The notes under the pieces are model-generated. The model ran no database searches and had not been told where the DNA came from. It saw nothing but the letters and a program-made list of their open reading frames with translations. From the NCBI RefSeq assembly GCF_021729845.1, contig NZ_CP063397.1:3734001-3798000 (forward strand): 64,000 bases of DNA, given 5' to 3'. Positions 37,537 to 46,595 of this stretch are shown in pieces. This DNA is from Rhizobium sp. SL42 (GTDB lineage Bacteria > Pseudomonadota > Alphaproteobacteria > Rhizobiales > Rhizobiaceae). How positions within the stretch are numbered: position 1 is the first letter of the stretch; each line of letters starts with the position of its first letter. Made by a program: the position numbers and the translations under genes.

Positions 37537-38657
37537 GCAGGCTCGAGCCAAAGCGCCTGCCGGCGATTGCGCTGCTTGCGGCCGGGCTCGTCCTGGCAGC
37601 GGGCTTTGCCCATGCCGCCTCTCCTCTTGGTGTCGGCACGGCTGAGCCCTCATTCCAGCCAAGCGGTCCCTTCGCCGGCTGGCTCGTCTGGATCAACACC
37701 CATCAGCAGGCCTTCTACCGCGCCCTCACCGGATCTCTGAAGGCGATGCGCGACGATCCATGGCAATTGACCGGCCTGATCGGCCTGTCCTTCGCCTACG
37801 GCATCTTTCATGCAGCCGGTCCCGGCCATGGCAAGGCGGTGATCTCGTCCTATTTGCTCGCCAACGAAGTGGAGTTGCGCCGTGGCATCGTGATCTCGTT
37901 TGCCTCGGCCTTCCTGCAAGCTGCCGTGGCAATCGGCGTCGTGGCGCTGGCCTACCTTGCGCTACGCGGCACGACGATCAGCATGACCGACGCCACCCAG
38001 GCACTGGAGATCGGCAGCTATGCGATGATCATCCTGTTCGGCACATGGTTGCTCGTCCGCAAGGTTAGGACCATGCTGCGCCAAACGAGCCCCCTGCCCG
38101 CAAGCGTCAGCGCCAGCCTCTTCGACAGCCCGGTTCCAGCGACAGGCATCGAAAACAGTGCCTTGCCCAGCCTCTTTGCACCGGCGCCAAATAGCGCGCC
38201 GCGCGCCAAAGCCGCTCCGTCACGCTTCGTGGCGCAGGCGATCGCCCATGATCATGACGCCCTCGCCCCTGGTTCGGTCTGCACCGAATGCGGCATTGCC
38301 CATGTTCCCGATCCGAAGATGCTGTCGGGCCAGCGCTTCGACCTGCGCGCCGCCTGGGCCGCCATCATCGCGGTCGGCTTGCGCCCTTGTTCCGGCGCCC
38401 TGCTGGTCATGACATTCGCGCTGTTGAACGGGCTTTATCTTGGCGGCGTCCTGTCGGTACTCGCCATGGCGCTCGGCACCGCCATCACGGTCTCGGTCCT
38501 AGCAAGCCTTGCCGTCGGCGCAAAGGCGATGGCGATCCGGCTCTCCGGGCCGCAATCGGCCAAGGCACACCACGTCTCTGCCGCAATCGAGATCGGCGGC
38601 GCGCTTGTGGTCATCCTGTTGGGAGCCGTACTCTTGGCGGCCGCGCTGCAGCCATAA
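37530..38657 (+). CDS. NicO-family nickel/cobalt exporter, RcnA-like
   Basis: A 375-residue membrane protein of the nickel/cobalt transporter superfamily. A signal-like segment (residues 10-30) is followed by TM helices with SFAYGIFHAAGPGHGKAVISSYL (the HX-GXGH metal motif, about residues 88-110) and, in the second half, AVGLRPCSGALLVMTFALLNG. The central loop carries HDHDALAPGSVCTECGIAHVPDP, with His and CXXC residues that could bind metal. ATG 37530 overlaps the preceding gene; the longer frame inside DUF1007 is a shadow. Nickel, cobalt or zinc efflux are all possible. Confidence 0.9.
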   Translation: MLSRLEPKRLPAIALLAAGLVLAAGFAHAASPLGVGTAEPSFQPSGPFAGWLVWINTHQQAFYRALTGSLKAMRDDPWQLTGLIGLSFAYGIFHAAGPGHGKAVISSYLLANEVELRRGIVISFASAFLQAAVAIGVVALAYLALRGTTISMTDATQALEIGSYAMIILFGTWLLVRKVRTMLRQTSPLPASVSASLFDSPVPATGIENSALPSLFAPAPNSAPRAKAAPSRFVAQAIAHDHDALAPGSVCTECGIAHVPDPKMLSGQRFDLRAAWAAIIAVGLRPCSGALLVMTFALLNGLYLGGVLSVLAMALGTAITVSVLASLAVGAKAMAIRLSGPQSAKAHHVSAAIEIGGALVVILLGAVLLAAALQP

Positions 38658-38660
38658 GCC

Positions 38661-38882
38661 TCAGTCTTTCGTCGTATGGCTGCGCTGGTAGCGGGCGCGC
38701 AGCCAGAGCACCAGGAAGAACGACATGATGCCGATAGTCCCGACGACAGCAGCCAGCGCCGGCGAATAATTGCCGATCCACAGCACGATGGTCGGCAAGC
38801 CGAGCAGGACGGCGCCGAAACCCAGCAGAACCATGCCTGCGGCAATGGCCGACGACCGGTCATTGTTCTTCGCCTCGCTCAT
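38661..38882 (-). CDS. Small two-helix membrane protein, unknown
   Basis: A 73-residue protein with a short polar N-terminus, hydrophobic helices at about 11-36 and 41-62, and a basic C-terminal tail (RARYQRSHTTKD). I do not recognise a family. Its start codon overlaps the stop of the upstream acetyltransferase gene (ATGA at 38879-38882), so it is likely expressed by coupling. It converges on the NicO gene with only three bases between the stops. Confidence 0.75.
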   Translation of the reverse strand: MSEAKNNDRSSAIAAGMVLLGFGAVLLGLPTIVLWIGNYSPALAAVVGTIGIMSFFLVLWLRARYQRSHTTKD

Positions 38883-39574
38883 GCCGGCACTCCCTGGCTG
38901 ATCTCGTTCCGAATATCCTCGAGCCGGCGGATCTGCTGGCCGGCATCATCAAAGTTCTCCAGCGCAAGCCAGGCATCGAAACCCGCCTTCACCAGGGGCC
39001 ATTCGCCATCGATGATCGAGAACCATGCCGTATCGCGGTTCCGGCCCTTCGACAGCATGTGCTGGCGGAAAATACCTTCGAAGGTGAAGCCGTAGCGGAC
39101 CGCCGTCGTCTTGCTAGGCTGGTTTTCGTTGTGGCATTTCCACTCATAGCGACGATACCCGAGATCCTCGAAAACATGCCGCGCCATGAGATAGTGGGCT
39201 TCGGTGGCAATCGGCGTGCGGCTCATCGCCGGGCCATGCGCGACACCGCCGACTTCGACGACGCCATTGGCCGGATCGGCGCGCATGTAGTTCGCCATGC
39301 CGACGATCTGGCCGGACTTCTTGTCGCGAAACACTTCCGTGACCCAACCGCCCTTGGTCTGGACACTGTTCATCCAGGCGTCGAAATCTTCGATACCGGC
39401 GAAATCGGGCTGGGCGAAATAGGTGAGCAGCGGATTAATTGCCATGCCGCCAAGCCCGTCCCACAGCGCCTGCAGATGCTGCGCGCGGTCATAGGGCTCG
39501 AGCGTTACGAAACGGCCCTCAAGCCGGACACCCTGCGGTGCCGGACACCCCTTGAATGTGGAAAGATCGCGCAT
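38879..39574 (-). CDS. GNAT acetyltransferase, RimJ/RimL-like
   Basis: A 231-residue acetyltransferase with the layout of the RimJ/RimL group: RLEGRFVTLEPYDRAQHLQALW at the start, then QIVGMANYMRADPANGVVEVGGVAHGPAMSRTPIATEAHYLMARHVFEDLGYRRYEWKCHNENQPSKTTAVRYGFTFEG in the core. This architecture acetylates N-termini or amino acids and antibiotics; the substrate is unassigned. GAGAGG lies 5 bases before the ATG. It is the first gene of a two-gene unit with the small membrane protein. Confidence 0.9.
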   Translation of the reverse strand: MRDLSTFKGCPAPQGVRLEGRFVTLEPYDRAQHLQALWDGLGGMAINPLLTYFAQPDFAGIEDFDAWMNSVQTKGGWVTEVFRDKKSGQIVGMANYMRADPANGVVEVGGVAHGPAMSRTPIATEAHYLMARHVFEDLGYRRYEWKCHNENQPSKTTAVRYGFTFEGIFRQHMLSKGRNRDTAWFSIIDGEWPLVKAGFDAWLALENFDDAGQQIRRLEDIRNEISQGVPA

Positions 39575-39663
39575 GCTCGCCTCTCATTGGTCGGTCGCCA
39601 ACGCTTAGGCCAGCCGCCCGTCAAAGGCAACCGGCCACAATGATGCGTTCACCGCGGGAGCGG

Positions 39664-40362
39664 TCAGGCCTGGACCTTTGCGGCAGACACCGTCGCCTCG
39701 ATGTGATCGACCAGCGCATCCGCAAGGCCGAGACGCCCCGCCAGCATATCGAGATAGCCACGCTCGGCCCGCGTATCGGGATCGATTGCCAGCCGCGACG
39801 CAGTATAGAGTTCGACCTTCTGCTCCTCGGTGCGCGCGGCTGAAACCATGGCGTCTAGATCCGTCGGATTGGCAAGCTCGGTCCGGATGAACGCTTCGGC
39901 CTCGGACCCGATTCCCGACAGATGCACCTTGTGCATGATCCGGCTGCGTTCGCTGTCGTCGATATGGCCGTCAGCCTTGGCGGCAGCGATCATCGCGCGC
40001 ACCAGCGCAAGGGCGAAGTCCTCGCTCTGGATCGCGGCTTCGGGACTGAAGGGGGAATCGGACGGCGGCGGCAGGAGCTCCGGCAGCGACTGGGTCGGTT
40101 CTGGCGCCTGGCCGGCCTGGTAATTCTTGTAGGCCTGGTAGCCGAGGCCCGCGATCACCGCGAGACCACCGAGCTTGACCGCGTTGCCGGCCAGATTGCG
40201 GCCGGTCTTTGAGCCAAGCAGCACGGCGGCGATCGCACCAGTGGCCAGCGGATTGGACTTGGCGAGCCCGACGACATCGCTGGCGCCCTTCCTCACGCTT
40301 CCATTTGTTCCGGGCATCTGCGAGCCCAGAAATTGATCCAGCAGCTTCTTTGCATCAAACAT
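39664..40362 (-). CDS. DUF533/TerB-like protein (YebE family)
   Basis: A 232-residue protein. The N-terminal 75 residues include a glycine/alanine-rich, weakly hydrophobic segment (ATGAIAAVLLGSKTGRNLAGNAVKLGGLAVIAGLGYQAY) that may associate with the membrane. A Pro-rich linker (residues 86-108) leads to a TerB-like helical domain with MIAAAKADGHIDDSERSRIM, whose Asp/Glu pattern is the metal-binding signature. AAGGAG lies 7 bases upstream of the ATG. The function of the family is unknown. Confidence 0.88.
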   Translation of the reverse strand: MFDAKKLLDQFLGSQMPGTNGSVRKGASDVVGLAKSNPLATGAIAAVLLGSKTGRNLAGNAVKLGGLAVIAGLGYQAYKNYQAGQAPEPTQSLPELLPPPSDSPFSPEAAIQSEDFALALVRAMIAAAKADGHIDDSERSRIMHKVHLSGIGSEAEAFIRTELANPTDLDAMVSAARTEEQKVELYTASRLAIDPDTRAERGYLDMLAGRLGLADALVDHIEATVSAAKVQA

Positions 40363-40436
40363 GGCGGTCTCCTTGGCCGTCTATGGAGACCGGTAGATAA
40401 GTAGCCGCTGGCGAAATTACAAAGATGGATCAAGGA

Positions 40437-40466
40437 AAATCGCCGGACCTCTCCGGCCCGGCGACA
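40437..40466 (-). terminator. Terminator after eda
   Basis: TCGCCGG (40440-40446) pairs with CCGGCGA (40458-40464); on the minus strand the stem is followed by ATTTTCC. It is 12 bases past the eda stop. Confidence 0.7.
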
Positions 40467-40476
40467 CCAACAGCCC

Positions 40477-41115
40477 TCAGGCTTTCAGTGCAAAGGCCTC
40501 GGCCGCAAGCTTGGTAATGCCGGCCCAGTCACCGGCCGCGACCAGTTCCTTCGGCGCAACCCACGACCCACCGACACACACGACGTTGGGCAGCGACAGA
40601 TAATCCTTGGCATTCTTCAGCGAGATGCCGCCCGTCGGGCAAAACAGCGTGCCGGCAAGCGGCGACGACAGCGACTTGAGATAGGCGGCACCGCCGGCCT
40701 GTTCGGCCGGGAAGAATTTCAGAACCTGATAGCCCTCTTCGCGCAGCGCCATGACCTCCGATGCCGTGGCAGCTCCCGGCAGAAGCGGGATGTCGGACGC
40801 ACGCGCGGCGTCCAGCAGTTCCTGCGTCGTGCCAGGGCTGACGATGAACTTGGAACCGGCTGCGACGGCCGCTTCGAAATGCTTGGCGTTGAGGATCGTA
40901 CCGGCACCGACGACAGCGCCTTCGACTTCGGCTGCCACGCGGCGCACGGCTTCCAGTGCTGCATCGGTGCGCAGCGTGATCTCGATCGCCTTCAGGCCAC
41001 CGGCAACCAGCGCCCTGGCCAACGGCACGGCGGTATCCGCATCATCGATGATCAGCACCGGCACGACCGGCTGAAGCTTCAGGGTGGAGAGCAGTTTTGC
41101 GGTTTTATCGCCCAT
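40477..41115 (-). CDS. eda: KHG/KDPG aldolase
   Basis: A 212-residue class I aldolase that cleaves 2-keto-3-deoxy-6-phosphogluconate to pyruvate and glyceraldehyde-3-phosphate, the last step of the Entner-Doudoroff pathway. Motifs are [32 protein letters not shown] (catalytic Glu), [23 protein letters not shown] and the Schiff-base lysine in [14 protein letters not shown] (about residue 130), then PTGGISL. The edd and zwf genes are not in the window. A single-gene unit. Confidence 0.96.
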   Translation of the reverse strand: MGDKTAKLLSTLKLQPVVPVLIIDDADTAVPLARALVAGGLKAIEITLRTDAALEAVRRVAAEVEGAVVGAGTILNAKHFEAAVAAGSKFIVSPGTTQELLDAARASDIPLLPGAATASEVMALREEGYQVLKFFPAEQAGGAAYLKSLSSPLAGTLFCPTGGISLKNAKDYLSLPNVVCVGGSWVAPKELVAAGDWAGITKLAAEAFALKA

Positions 41116-41271
41116 GATCGGAGGCCTCTTAAAACGATTAGATTTCCTGTTTCAGTACCGCGCAGGCGTCTGGATGTCGAGACAAATGCGCGCGCGAATG
41201 CTTTAACGGTTGCCAACCTTTAGACTTGCGCTAGTTTACGGCCGTCGGCGTCTTTTCGGAGCATGAGTACC

Positions 41272-41760
41272 ATGGCCAAGGAAATTGAACGCAAGTTTCT
41301 GGTTCGCAACGACAATTGGCGGAAAAACGTTACCTCGCAGACCAGCCTGCGTCAGGCGTACCTGGCCGTCGACACGGATCGCTCCGTGCGCGTGCGCACC
41401 AGCGACAACCAATCGGCCAAGCTGACGATCAAGTTCGGCAGCGGCACGATGACCCGCGACGAGTTCGAGTATCCGATCCCGCATGACGACGCGCTCGAAA
41501 TGATCGAATTTGCCCAGGGCAATGTCATCGAAAAAACCCGCTACACCGTCGACTATCACGGCTTCACCTGGGAGATCGACGTTTTCGAGGGCGCCTATCG
41601 CGGCTTGGTGATTGCCGAGGTGGAAATGCAGTCGGAAACCGACCAGCCACGCCAGCCGGAATGGATCGGCCGCGAGGTAACCGGCGACCGGCGCTACTCG
41701 AACCAGGCGCTGGCCACCGAGCGGCTTGTGCCGGAGCGCGTGCATGCCATATCGCATTAG
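41272..41760 (+). CDS. CYTH-domain protein, inorganic triphosphatase type
   Basis: A 162-residue triphosphate tunnel enzyme. It starts with the diagnostic EIERKFLVR and has alternating acidic and basic strands (SVRVRTSDNQSAKLTIKFG, DEFEYPIP, EIDVFEGAYRGLVIAEVEM) that line the tunnel. Bacterial members hydrolyse tripolyphosphate. ATG 41272 is preferred, with GGAG 10 bases upstream; the ATG at 41263 is only one base from that site. It overlaps the CHAD gene by 17 bases. The combination is equivalent to a split YgiF protein (CYTH fused to CHAD). Confidence 0.93.
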   Translation: MAKEIERKFLVRNDNWRKNVTSQTSLRQAYLAVDTDRSVRVRTSDNQSAKLTIKFGSGTMTRDEFEYPIPHDDALEMIEFAQGNVIEKTRYTVDYHGFTWEIDVFEGAYRGLVIAEVEMQSETDQPRQPEWIGREVTGDRRYSNQALATERLVPERVHAISH

Positions 41761-42655
41761 ACCTGACGGCGATTTCGCCTCCGAGGTCCGTCAGGTCGCA
41801 AGCGCGCAACTGCAGCGCGCCATCACCAGTCTCGAACATCAGCCGGATGGCCTGCACGAAGCGATCCACGACGCGCGCAAGAAGTTCAAGCGCCTGCGCA
41901 ACCTGTTGCGGCTGGTCGCGATCGAGGACAGGGAAACCCGCAGGACCGAAAACGCACGCCTGCGCGACACGGCACGCGCGCTGTCGACCGTTCGCGATGC
42001 AACAGCCCTGATCGAAAGCATGGCCTTTCTGGCCGACCATGCACTGAACGCCGAAGAGAAAGCCACCGTCGCGCTCGCCCGCCAGGCGCTGACGGAGCGT
42101 CGCGATACGCTGGCATCGCAGGAAAGCGATCTGGCGGAGAAGGTCTCCGGGGCGATCTTGGAATGTCGAGCATCGCTAGTCGCATTCGCCAGCCTCGATT
42201 TGCCGTCCAGGCCGCGCCCGACTGCGCGGCTGCTGGCCAAGGGCTGGAAAAAGACACTCCGCAAGGGGCATATGGCGCTGGCGACATGCCGGGAGGAAGG
42301 CCATGGCGAGGCCTTTCACGACCTGCGCAAGGCCGTGCAGGGCTATTGGATGAACCTCCTGCTGCTCCGCGAGCTTTGGCCCTCCGCCTTTGCGGCAAAG
42401 CGCCATCTTGCAAAGGAACTGGTCGACATCCTCGGCCACGAACACGACCTGACCCTTTTGATCGACCATCTCGACCATAATCCCGACCTGCTGGGCAGCG
42501 GTGAAGCCTGCTCGCATCTGCTCGCCATGATCATCCGTCAGCAGCAGGAATTGCGCCGGCTTGGCCTCGATCGGGCCGGGAAAGTCTTTGCCGAAGCGCC
42601 GGGCACGGAAGCCGCGATCGTCGCGGCACTGTGGCTCGAAGCCACGTCTGGATAG
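41744..42655 (+). CDS. CHAD-domain protein
   Basis: A 303-residue all-helical protein with conserved histidines. The first CHAD half contains HEAIHDARKKFKRLRNLLRLV (about residues 36-56) and the second AFHDLRKAVQGYWMNLLLL and GHEHDLTLLIDHL. CHAD domains bind inorganic polyphosphate through basic surfaces. The ATG at 41744 has GGAG 9 bases upstream and lies inside the CYTH gene, so the two are translationally coupled. A joint role in polyphosphate metabolism or granule binding is inferred from the family. Confidence 0.93.
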   Translation: MPYRIRPDGDFASEVRQVASAQLQRAITSLEHQPDGLHEAIHDARKKFKRLRNLLRLVAIEDRETRRTENARLRDTARALSTVRDATALIESMAFLADHALNAEEKATVALARQALTERRDTLASQESDLAEKVSGAILECRASLVAFASLDLPSRPRPTARLLAKGWKKTLRKGHMALATCREEGHGEAFHDLRKAVQGYWMNLLLLRELWPSAFAAKRHLAKELVDILGHEHDLTLLIDHLDHNPDLLGSGEACSHLLAMIIRQQQELRRLGLDRAGKVFAEAPGTEAAIVAALWLEATSG

Positions 42656-42778
42656 GATACCGGAGCCATTCCGCGCCATGAAAGGCGTGGCCGCCTTCCG
42701 CAATTGACGAATTTCAAACTTCGGCCCGGTTGCGAAAAACCGTTGCGCAGCAGGGCTCAAGGGGGTATTTCGCCAGCC

Positions 42779-43723
42779 ATGACAGACAATCTTCAAGCCC
42801 CTCGCCATGAAGAGGGCGGCGCGTTTTGCGTGGCCGCACTTTATCATTTTGCCAAGTTCGACCGGTTCGAGACCTTTCGCGAACCGCTGGAGACCCTGTG
42901 CAAGACGCAAGGCATCAAGGGCACGCTGCTGCTCGCCCATGAAGGCATCAATGGCACGATCGCCGGCACGGATGCGGCGATCGCGAACGTGCTTGGCTAC
43001 CTGCGTGCCCAGCCGGAGTTCGCCCGCCTGGAGCACAAGGAAAGCCGGGCGTCGAAAATGCCCTTCGTGCGCATGAAGGTGAAGCTGAAGAAAGAGATCG
43101 TCACCATGGGCGTCGACAACATCGACCCCAACAAGATCGTCGGCACCTATGTCGATCCGAGCGACTGGAATGCCCTGATCTCGGATCCGGACACCATTCT
43201 CATCGACACGCGCAACGACTACGAGACGGCGATCGGCATCTTCCGGGGCGCGATGGACCCGAACACCAAGACCTTCCGCGAGTTTCCCGACTGGGTGCGC
43301 AACAATCCCGGCCTGCACAACAAGCCGAAGATCGCCATGTATTGCACCGGCGGCATCCGCTGCGAGAAGGCGACAGCCTTCATGAAGCAGGAAGGCTTCG
43401 AGGAGGTCTATCACCTGAAGGGCGGCATTCTGAAATATCTCGAGGAAGTGCCGGAAGAAACCAGCCTCTGGGATGGCGCCTGCTTCGTCTTCGACGAGCG
43501 GGTCTCGGTTACCCATGGCCTGAAGGAAGGCGACCACAAGCTCTGTCACGCCTGCCGCAATCCGATCACGGCGGAAGAGATAACCTCAGCCCACTATGAG
43601 GAAGGCGTCTCCTGCAGCCAGTGCTACGACAGCCGCACCGAGGTAGACCGCAACCGTTTCCGCCAGCGCCAGCTACAGATCACGTTGGCAAAGAAGCGCG
43701 GCGAAAAGCATATCGGCGAGTGA
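42779..43723 (+). CDS. trhO: tRNA uridine(34) hydroxylase, rhodanese family
   Basis: A 314-residue protein of the UPF0176/YceA family that hydroxylates U34 of some tRNAs. The order is an N-terminal acylphosphatase-like domain ([45 protein letters not shown]), a rhodanese domain ([29 protein letters not shown]) with active-site [14 protein letters not shown] (Cys about residue 190), and a C-terminal zinc-like [32 protein letters not shown] 42779 is chosen because it starts the conserved region; the longer frame from 42704 has no support. Confidence 0.95.
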   Translation: MTDNLQAPRHEEGGAFCVAALYHFAKFDRFETFREPLETLCKTQGIKGTLLLAHEGINGTIAGTDAAIANVLGYLRAQPEFARLEHKESRASKMPFVRMKVKLKKEIVTMGVDNIDPNKIVGTYVDPSDWNALISDPDTILIDTRNDYETAIGIFRGAMDPNTKTFREFPDWVRNNPGLHNKPKIAMYCTGGIRCEKATAFMKQEGFEEVYHLKGGILKYLEEVPEETSLWDGACFVFDERVSVTHGLKEGDHKLCHACRNPITAEEITSAHYEEGVSCSQCYDSRTEVDRNRFRQRQLQITLAKKRGEKHIGE

Positions 43724-43781
43724 GCGGCCGACGGATTGAAGACCGGCGCCATTGAGCGCAGGCCGAAATCCGACCACCCAC

Positions 43782-44120
43782 TCAGTTCCCCTTGTGCTGT
43801 GCCTTCACGTTGTCGATCTCGTACATCAGCGCCTTGAAGGCGATGACCGCCTTGTCGTTCGATAGCGCGCGGTCCGGCACCAGAGCCTCCAGCGTGTCGA
43901 TCACAAGGCGCAAGGCATCCTCGACCCGGCCAAGTTGCTTGCCATAGCTTGCAACGCCGCTGAGGATGTCCTTCTCGACCGCTGGATTGGTCGAGGGGCC
44001 AAGATCGATGCTGAAGTTGAACAGCCCAACCTGGCCGCCTTGGCTCGGGCTGAATACCCAGGTCCAGGGATTGATCGTTTGGGTGACATCACCCGAAAGC
44101 GGAAGCTGCAGACGTCCCAT
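43782..44120 (-). CDS. Hypothetical small cytoplasmic protein
   Basis: A 112-residue protein I do not recognise. It has no signal peptide or membrane helix; it opens MGRLQLPLSGDVTQTINPWTWVFSPSQGGQVGLFNFSIDLG and ends with a helical segment (LGRVEDALRLVIDTLEAL, then DKAVIAFKALMYEIDNVK). The start at 44120 is set by GGAGGG 6 bases upstream; the open frame continues to 44396 but that part is a shadow of the GGDEF-EAL gene. It lies 52 bases downstream of that gene in the same direction, so it may be co-transcribed. Confidence 0.75.
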   Translation of the reverse strand: MGRLQLPLSGDVTQTINPWTWVFSPSQGGQVGLFNFSIDLGPSTNPAVEKDILSGVASYGKQLGRVEDALRLVIDTLEALVPDRALSNDKAVIAFKALMYEIDNVKAQHKGN

Positions 44121-44172
44121 GCCAATCCCTCCGACAACCAAAGAGAGCAGAGTGACAGCAATCGGGTGAAAC

Positions 44173-46413
44173 TCAAGCCTTGCCGCGTTTTCCGGCCTGG
44201 GCATAGAAGGCCTGCTCGGCGGCCCGCGCCCGAGGCTCCATCGACTTGTGCCGCAGGATCTCGATCTCCTCGGCGCTGCACGGCCTGCCGAACAGATAAC
44301 CCTGCAATTCGTCGCAGCCGGCAAGCCGCAACATGACGGCCTGCTGTTCGGTTTCGACGCCCTCGGCGGTGACGGGAATATCCAGAGAACGGGCAAGTGC
44401 CACGGTCGCCTGCAGCGTCTCGATGGCGCGGTGGCCCTCTTCCAGCGCGAGGACCATCGACCTGTCGATCTTCATCCGATCGAAACCGAACTGCCGGAGA
44501 TAGCCGACGCTGGAAAAGCCGGAGCCGAAGTCGTCGAGCGCAATGCGCAGACCGATCTGCCGCAGCCGCTCCAATGCAGACCGCGCCCTTTCGGGGCTTT
44601 GGATGAAATAGCTCTCGGTCATCTCAAGGACTGTGCGCGAAGGCTCGATGCCGGTCTCCCGGAAGACCGCCTGAACACGCGCGACGAACGCCGGATCCCG
44701 AAACTGGCCCGGCGACACATTCACCGACAGGCGCAAGTCCGGCCAGTTACGCAATTGCTCCAGCGCCTGGCGCAGCACGGACATGCCGAGCTGGTCAATC
44801 AGACCGCTGGCTTCGGCAATCGGGATGAACACATCGGGCGACACCGGCCCGTGTCCGCGTCGATGCCAGCGCGCCAGCGCCTCGACGCTGACCAGTTCGA
44901 AGTGCTGTGAGCTGACGACCGGCTGATAAACGACGGTAATTTCGCCGTGCTGGATGGCTTCCCGGAGATCGAGTTCCAGCTGGTTGCGGCTCTCCCGCTC
45001 CTCGTCCATCGCCGGATCGTAGACCGTCCAGCGGCCACGCCCGCCTTCCTTGGACGAGTACATGGCCATGTCGGCGCGCCGGATGATCTCCTCGCCATCG
45101 ACGCTGCCGGCAGGCGAAGCGCTGAGCCCGATGCTGCAGCCGATCACCACAACCCGCTCGCCCACCGTGAGCGGCTCGCCGAAGAATTGCAGGATCGCGT
45201 CACTGAGCGCGATCGCCCGCGCCTGGGCGTCCTTGCCGGAAAGGGCGATGGCAAACTCGTCGCCTCCGACGCGGGCAAGCAAGGCATCCTCGCCGACCAG
45301 CATCTGTAGCCCGGCCGCAACGCCCCGGATGAGCCGGTCGCCGGTGCCGTGCCCGTAGGCGTCATTGACTTCCTTGAAGCCGTCAAGATCGAGATAGAGC
45401 AGCACGACATCCTCGCCGCTACCCCTCGCATCCTCGACACTTTGCGCCAGCGCCGAGAACAGGCCTTCACGATTGGCAAGGCCGCTCAACCTGTCTGTCC
45501 GCGACAGCTTGATGGCCGCGGCCTCGTCACCGCGCAACCGCCGTACTTCCTTGGTGCCCACGACGAACAGCATCACGCAATAGAAGCCGATCAGCACCAC
45601 GGCGCTGGTTACAAGCCAGCGTACCTGCGCCCGGCTGACATCGCCCGGCGCACGCAGATCCCAGCCAAGGGCACCGAGGGTTGCTTGTGTCGGCGACAGG
45701 ATGTCCACCCGATGCGAGATCGCCGGATCAACCTCGCTCAGCGCCAGCCCGGGCAGGACATAGGCCTGGCCGATCCGATTGACCGTATCTGTCGAAAGAT
45801 GGCGCATGAAGATGAGATAGGCGCGCTGGTCAGCGTCCACCGTCACGTCACCGGATTTCAGCCGGATGAGTGCGACGCCCGCGGCACCGATGCCCTTGGC
45901 CGTCTTGGTGAAGCCAAGCGCCTGCGGCATCTCGCCTTCGGGCATGGTCTGGACTGTCTCCAGCAACCCCGTAACGTCGGGCGTCAGGTATCCGGTCAGC
46001 GGACCTTCAATCGGCGCGCCGTCCGAATAGGCCATGCTGGCGACACCCTGTGCATCGAGCAGGATCGCGACATCGAACAGGTCGCTTTCAAAGGTCATGT
46101 CACCGAAGTTGCGGACGACCCAGTCGGCATCGCGCCGCACATAGATGTAGTCGGCGGCATCGTCCCAGGCTGCGTAGTCGTTCAGCGTCGCGCCGAGTTG
46201 ATGCTTGAACGTCTCGATCGCGCCGACAAGCGTCTCGCGGGACCGTTCTTCATCCAAATGGTTTGCATAGCTTGCCACGCGATCAAGTGCCGTCAGCACG
46301 ATGCTTGTGACAATAACTGCGAGTGCTGCAAAGACAATCAGCATGAATGTCACCGCAAAGCGGCGATCCATCTGGGCGCGGAGCGCTCGAATATCAAATG
46401 CATGAAGTCGCAT
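44173..46413 (-). CDS. CHASE4-like GGDEF-EAL membrane protein
   Basis: A 746-residue bifunctional c-di-GMP enzyme. TM1 is residues 20-45, a periplasmic CHASE4-like sensor is about 47-260 (LNDYAAWDDAADYIYVRRD is its hallmark) and TM2 is about 268-290. The GGDEF domain has an intact active site ARVGGDEFAIAL, and the EAL domain has VEALARW, NVSPGQF, EMTESYF, DDFGSGFSSVGYL, KIDRSM and EGVET. Both activities could be present. The ATG has AAGG 8 bases upstream. It is unlike the other GGDEF-EAL protein in this window, whose GGDEF is degenerate. Confidence 0.94.
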   Translation of the reverse strand: MRLHAFDIRALRAQMDRRFAVTFMLIVFAALAVIVTSIVLTALDRVASYANHLDEERSRETLVGAIETFKHQLGATLNDYAAWDDAADYIYVRRDADWVVRNFGDMTFESDLFDVAILLDAQGVASMAYSDGAPIEGPLTGYLTPDVTGLLETVQTMPEGEMPQALGFTKTAKGIGAAGVALIRLKSGDVTVDADQRAYLIFMRHLSTDTVNRIGQAYVLPGLALSEVDPAISHRVDILSPTQATLGALGWDLRAPGDVSRAQVRWLVTSAVVLIGFYCVMLFVVGTKEVRRLRGDEAAAIKLSRTDRLSGLANREGLFSALAQSVEDARGSGEDVVLLYLDLDGFKEVNDAYGHGTGDRLIRGVAAGLQMLVGEDALLARVGGDEFAIALSGKDAQARAIALSDAILQFFGEPLTVGERVVVIGCSIGLSASPAGSVDGEEIIRRADMAMYSSKEGGRGRWTVYDPAMDEERESRNQLELDLREAIQHGEITVVYQPVVSSQHFELVSVEALARWHRRGHGPVSPDVFIPIAEASGLIDQLGMSVLRQALEQLRNWPDLRLSVNVSPGQFRDPAFVARVQAVFRETGIEPSRTVLEMTESYFIQSPERARSALERLRQIGLRIALDDFGSGFSSVGYLRQFGFDRMKIDRSMVLALEEGHRAIETLQATVALARSLDIPVTAEGVETEQQAVMLRLAGCDELQGYLFGRPCSAEEIEILRHKSMEPRARAAEQAFYAQAGKRGKA

Positions 46414-46518
46414 ATGTGAACCTTGGTATAAAGATCCACCCTGCGCACAATGTGTTCAATTTAGCTTAACATGCTGACATGCAATGAAAATATCGTTGTT
46501 TTAAATTCTTCTTATTTA

Positions 46519-46560
46519 CAAAAGGCAACCTCCCCGGGCGCACCCGGAAAGGTTGTTTTC
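46519..46560. terminator. Terminator after metQ
   Basis: CAACCT (46526-46531) with AGGTTG (46550-46555) plus inner CCGGG/CCCGG pairing, flanked by A-run left and TTTT right. It lies 36 bases past the metQ stop and can work in both directions. Confidence 0.75.
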
Positions 46561-46595
46561 AAGCCGACGCGAAATATCATCAGCGCTGCAGGTGA

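Noticed and set aside
44121..44396. N-terminal extension of the hypothetical protein at 43782
   Set aside because: The extension lies inside the GGDEF-EAL gene in another frame, while ATG 44120 has a strong GGAGGG.
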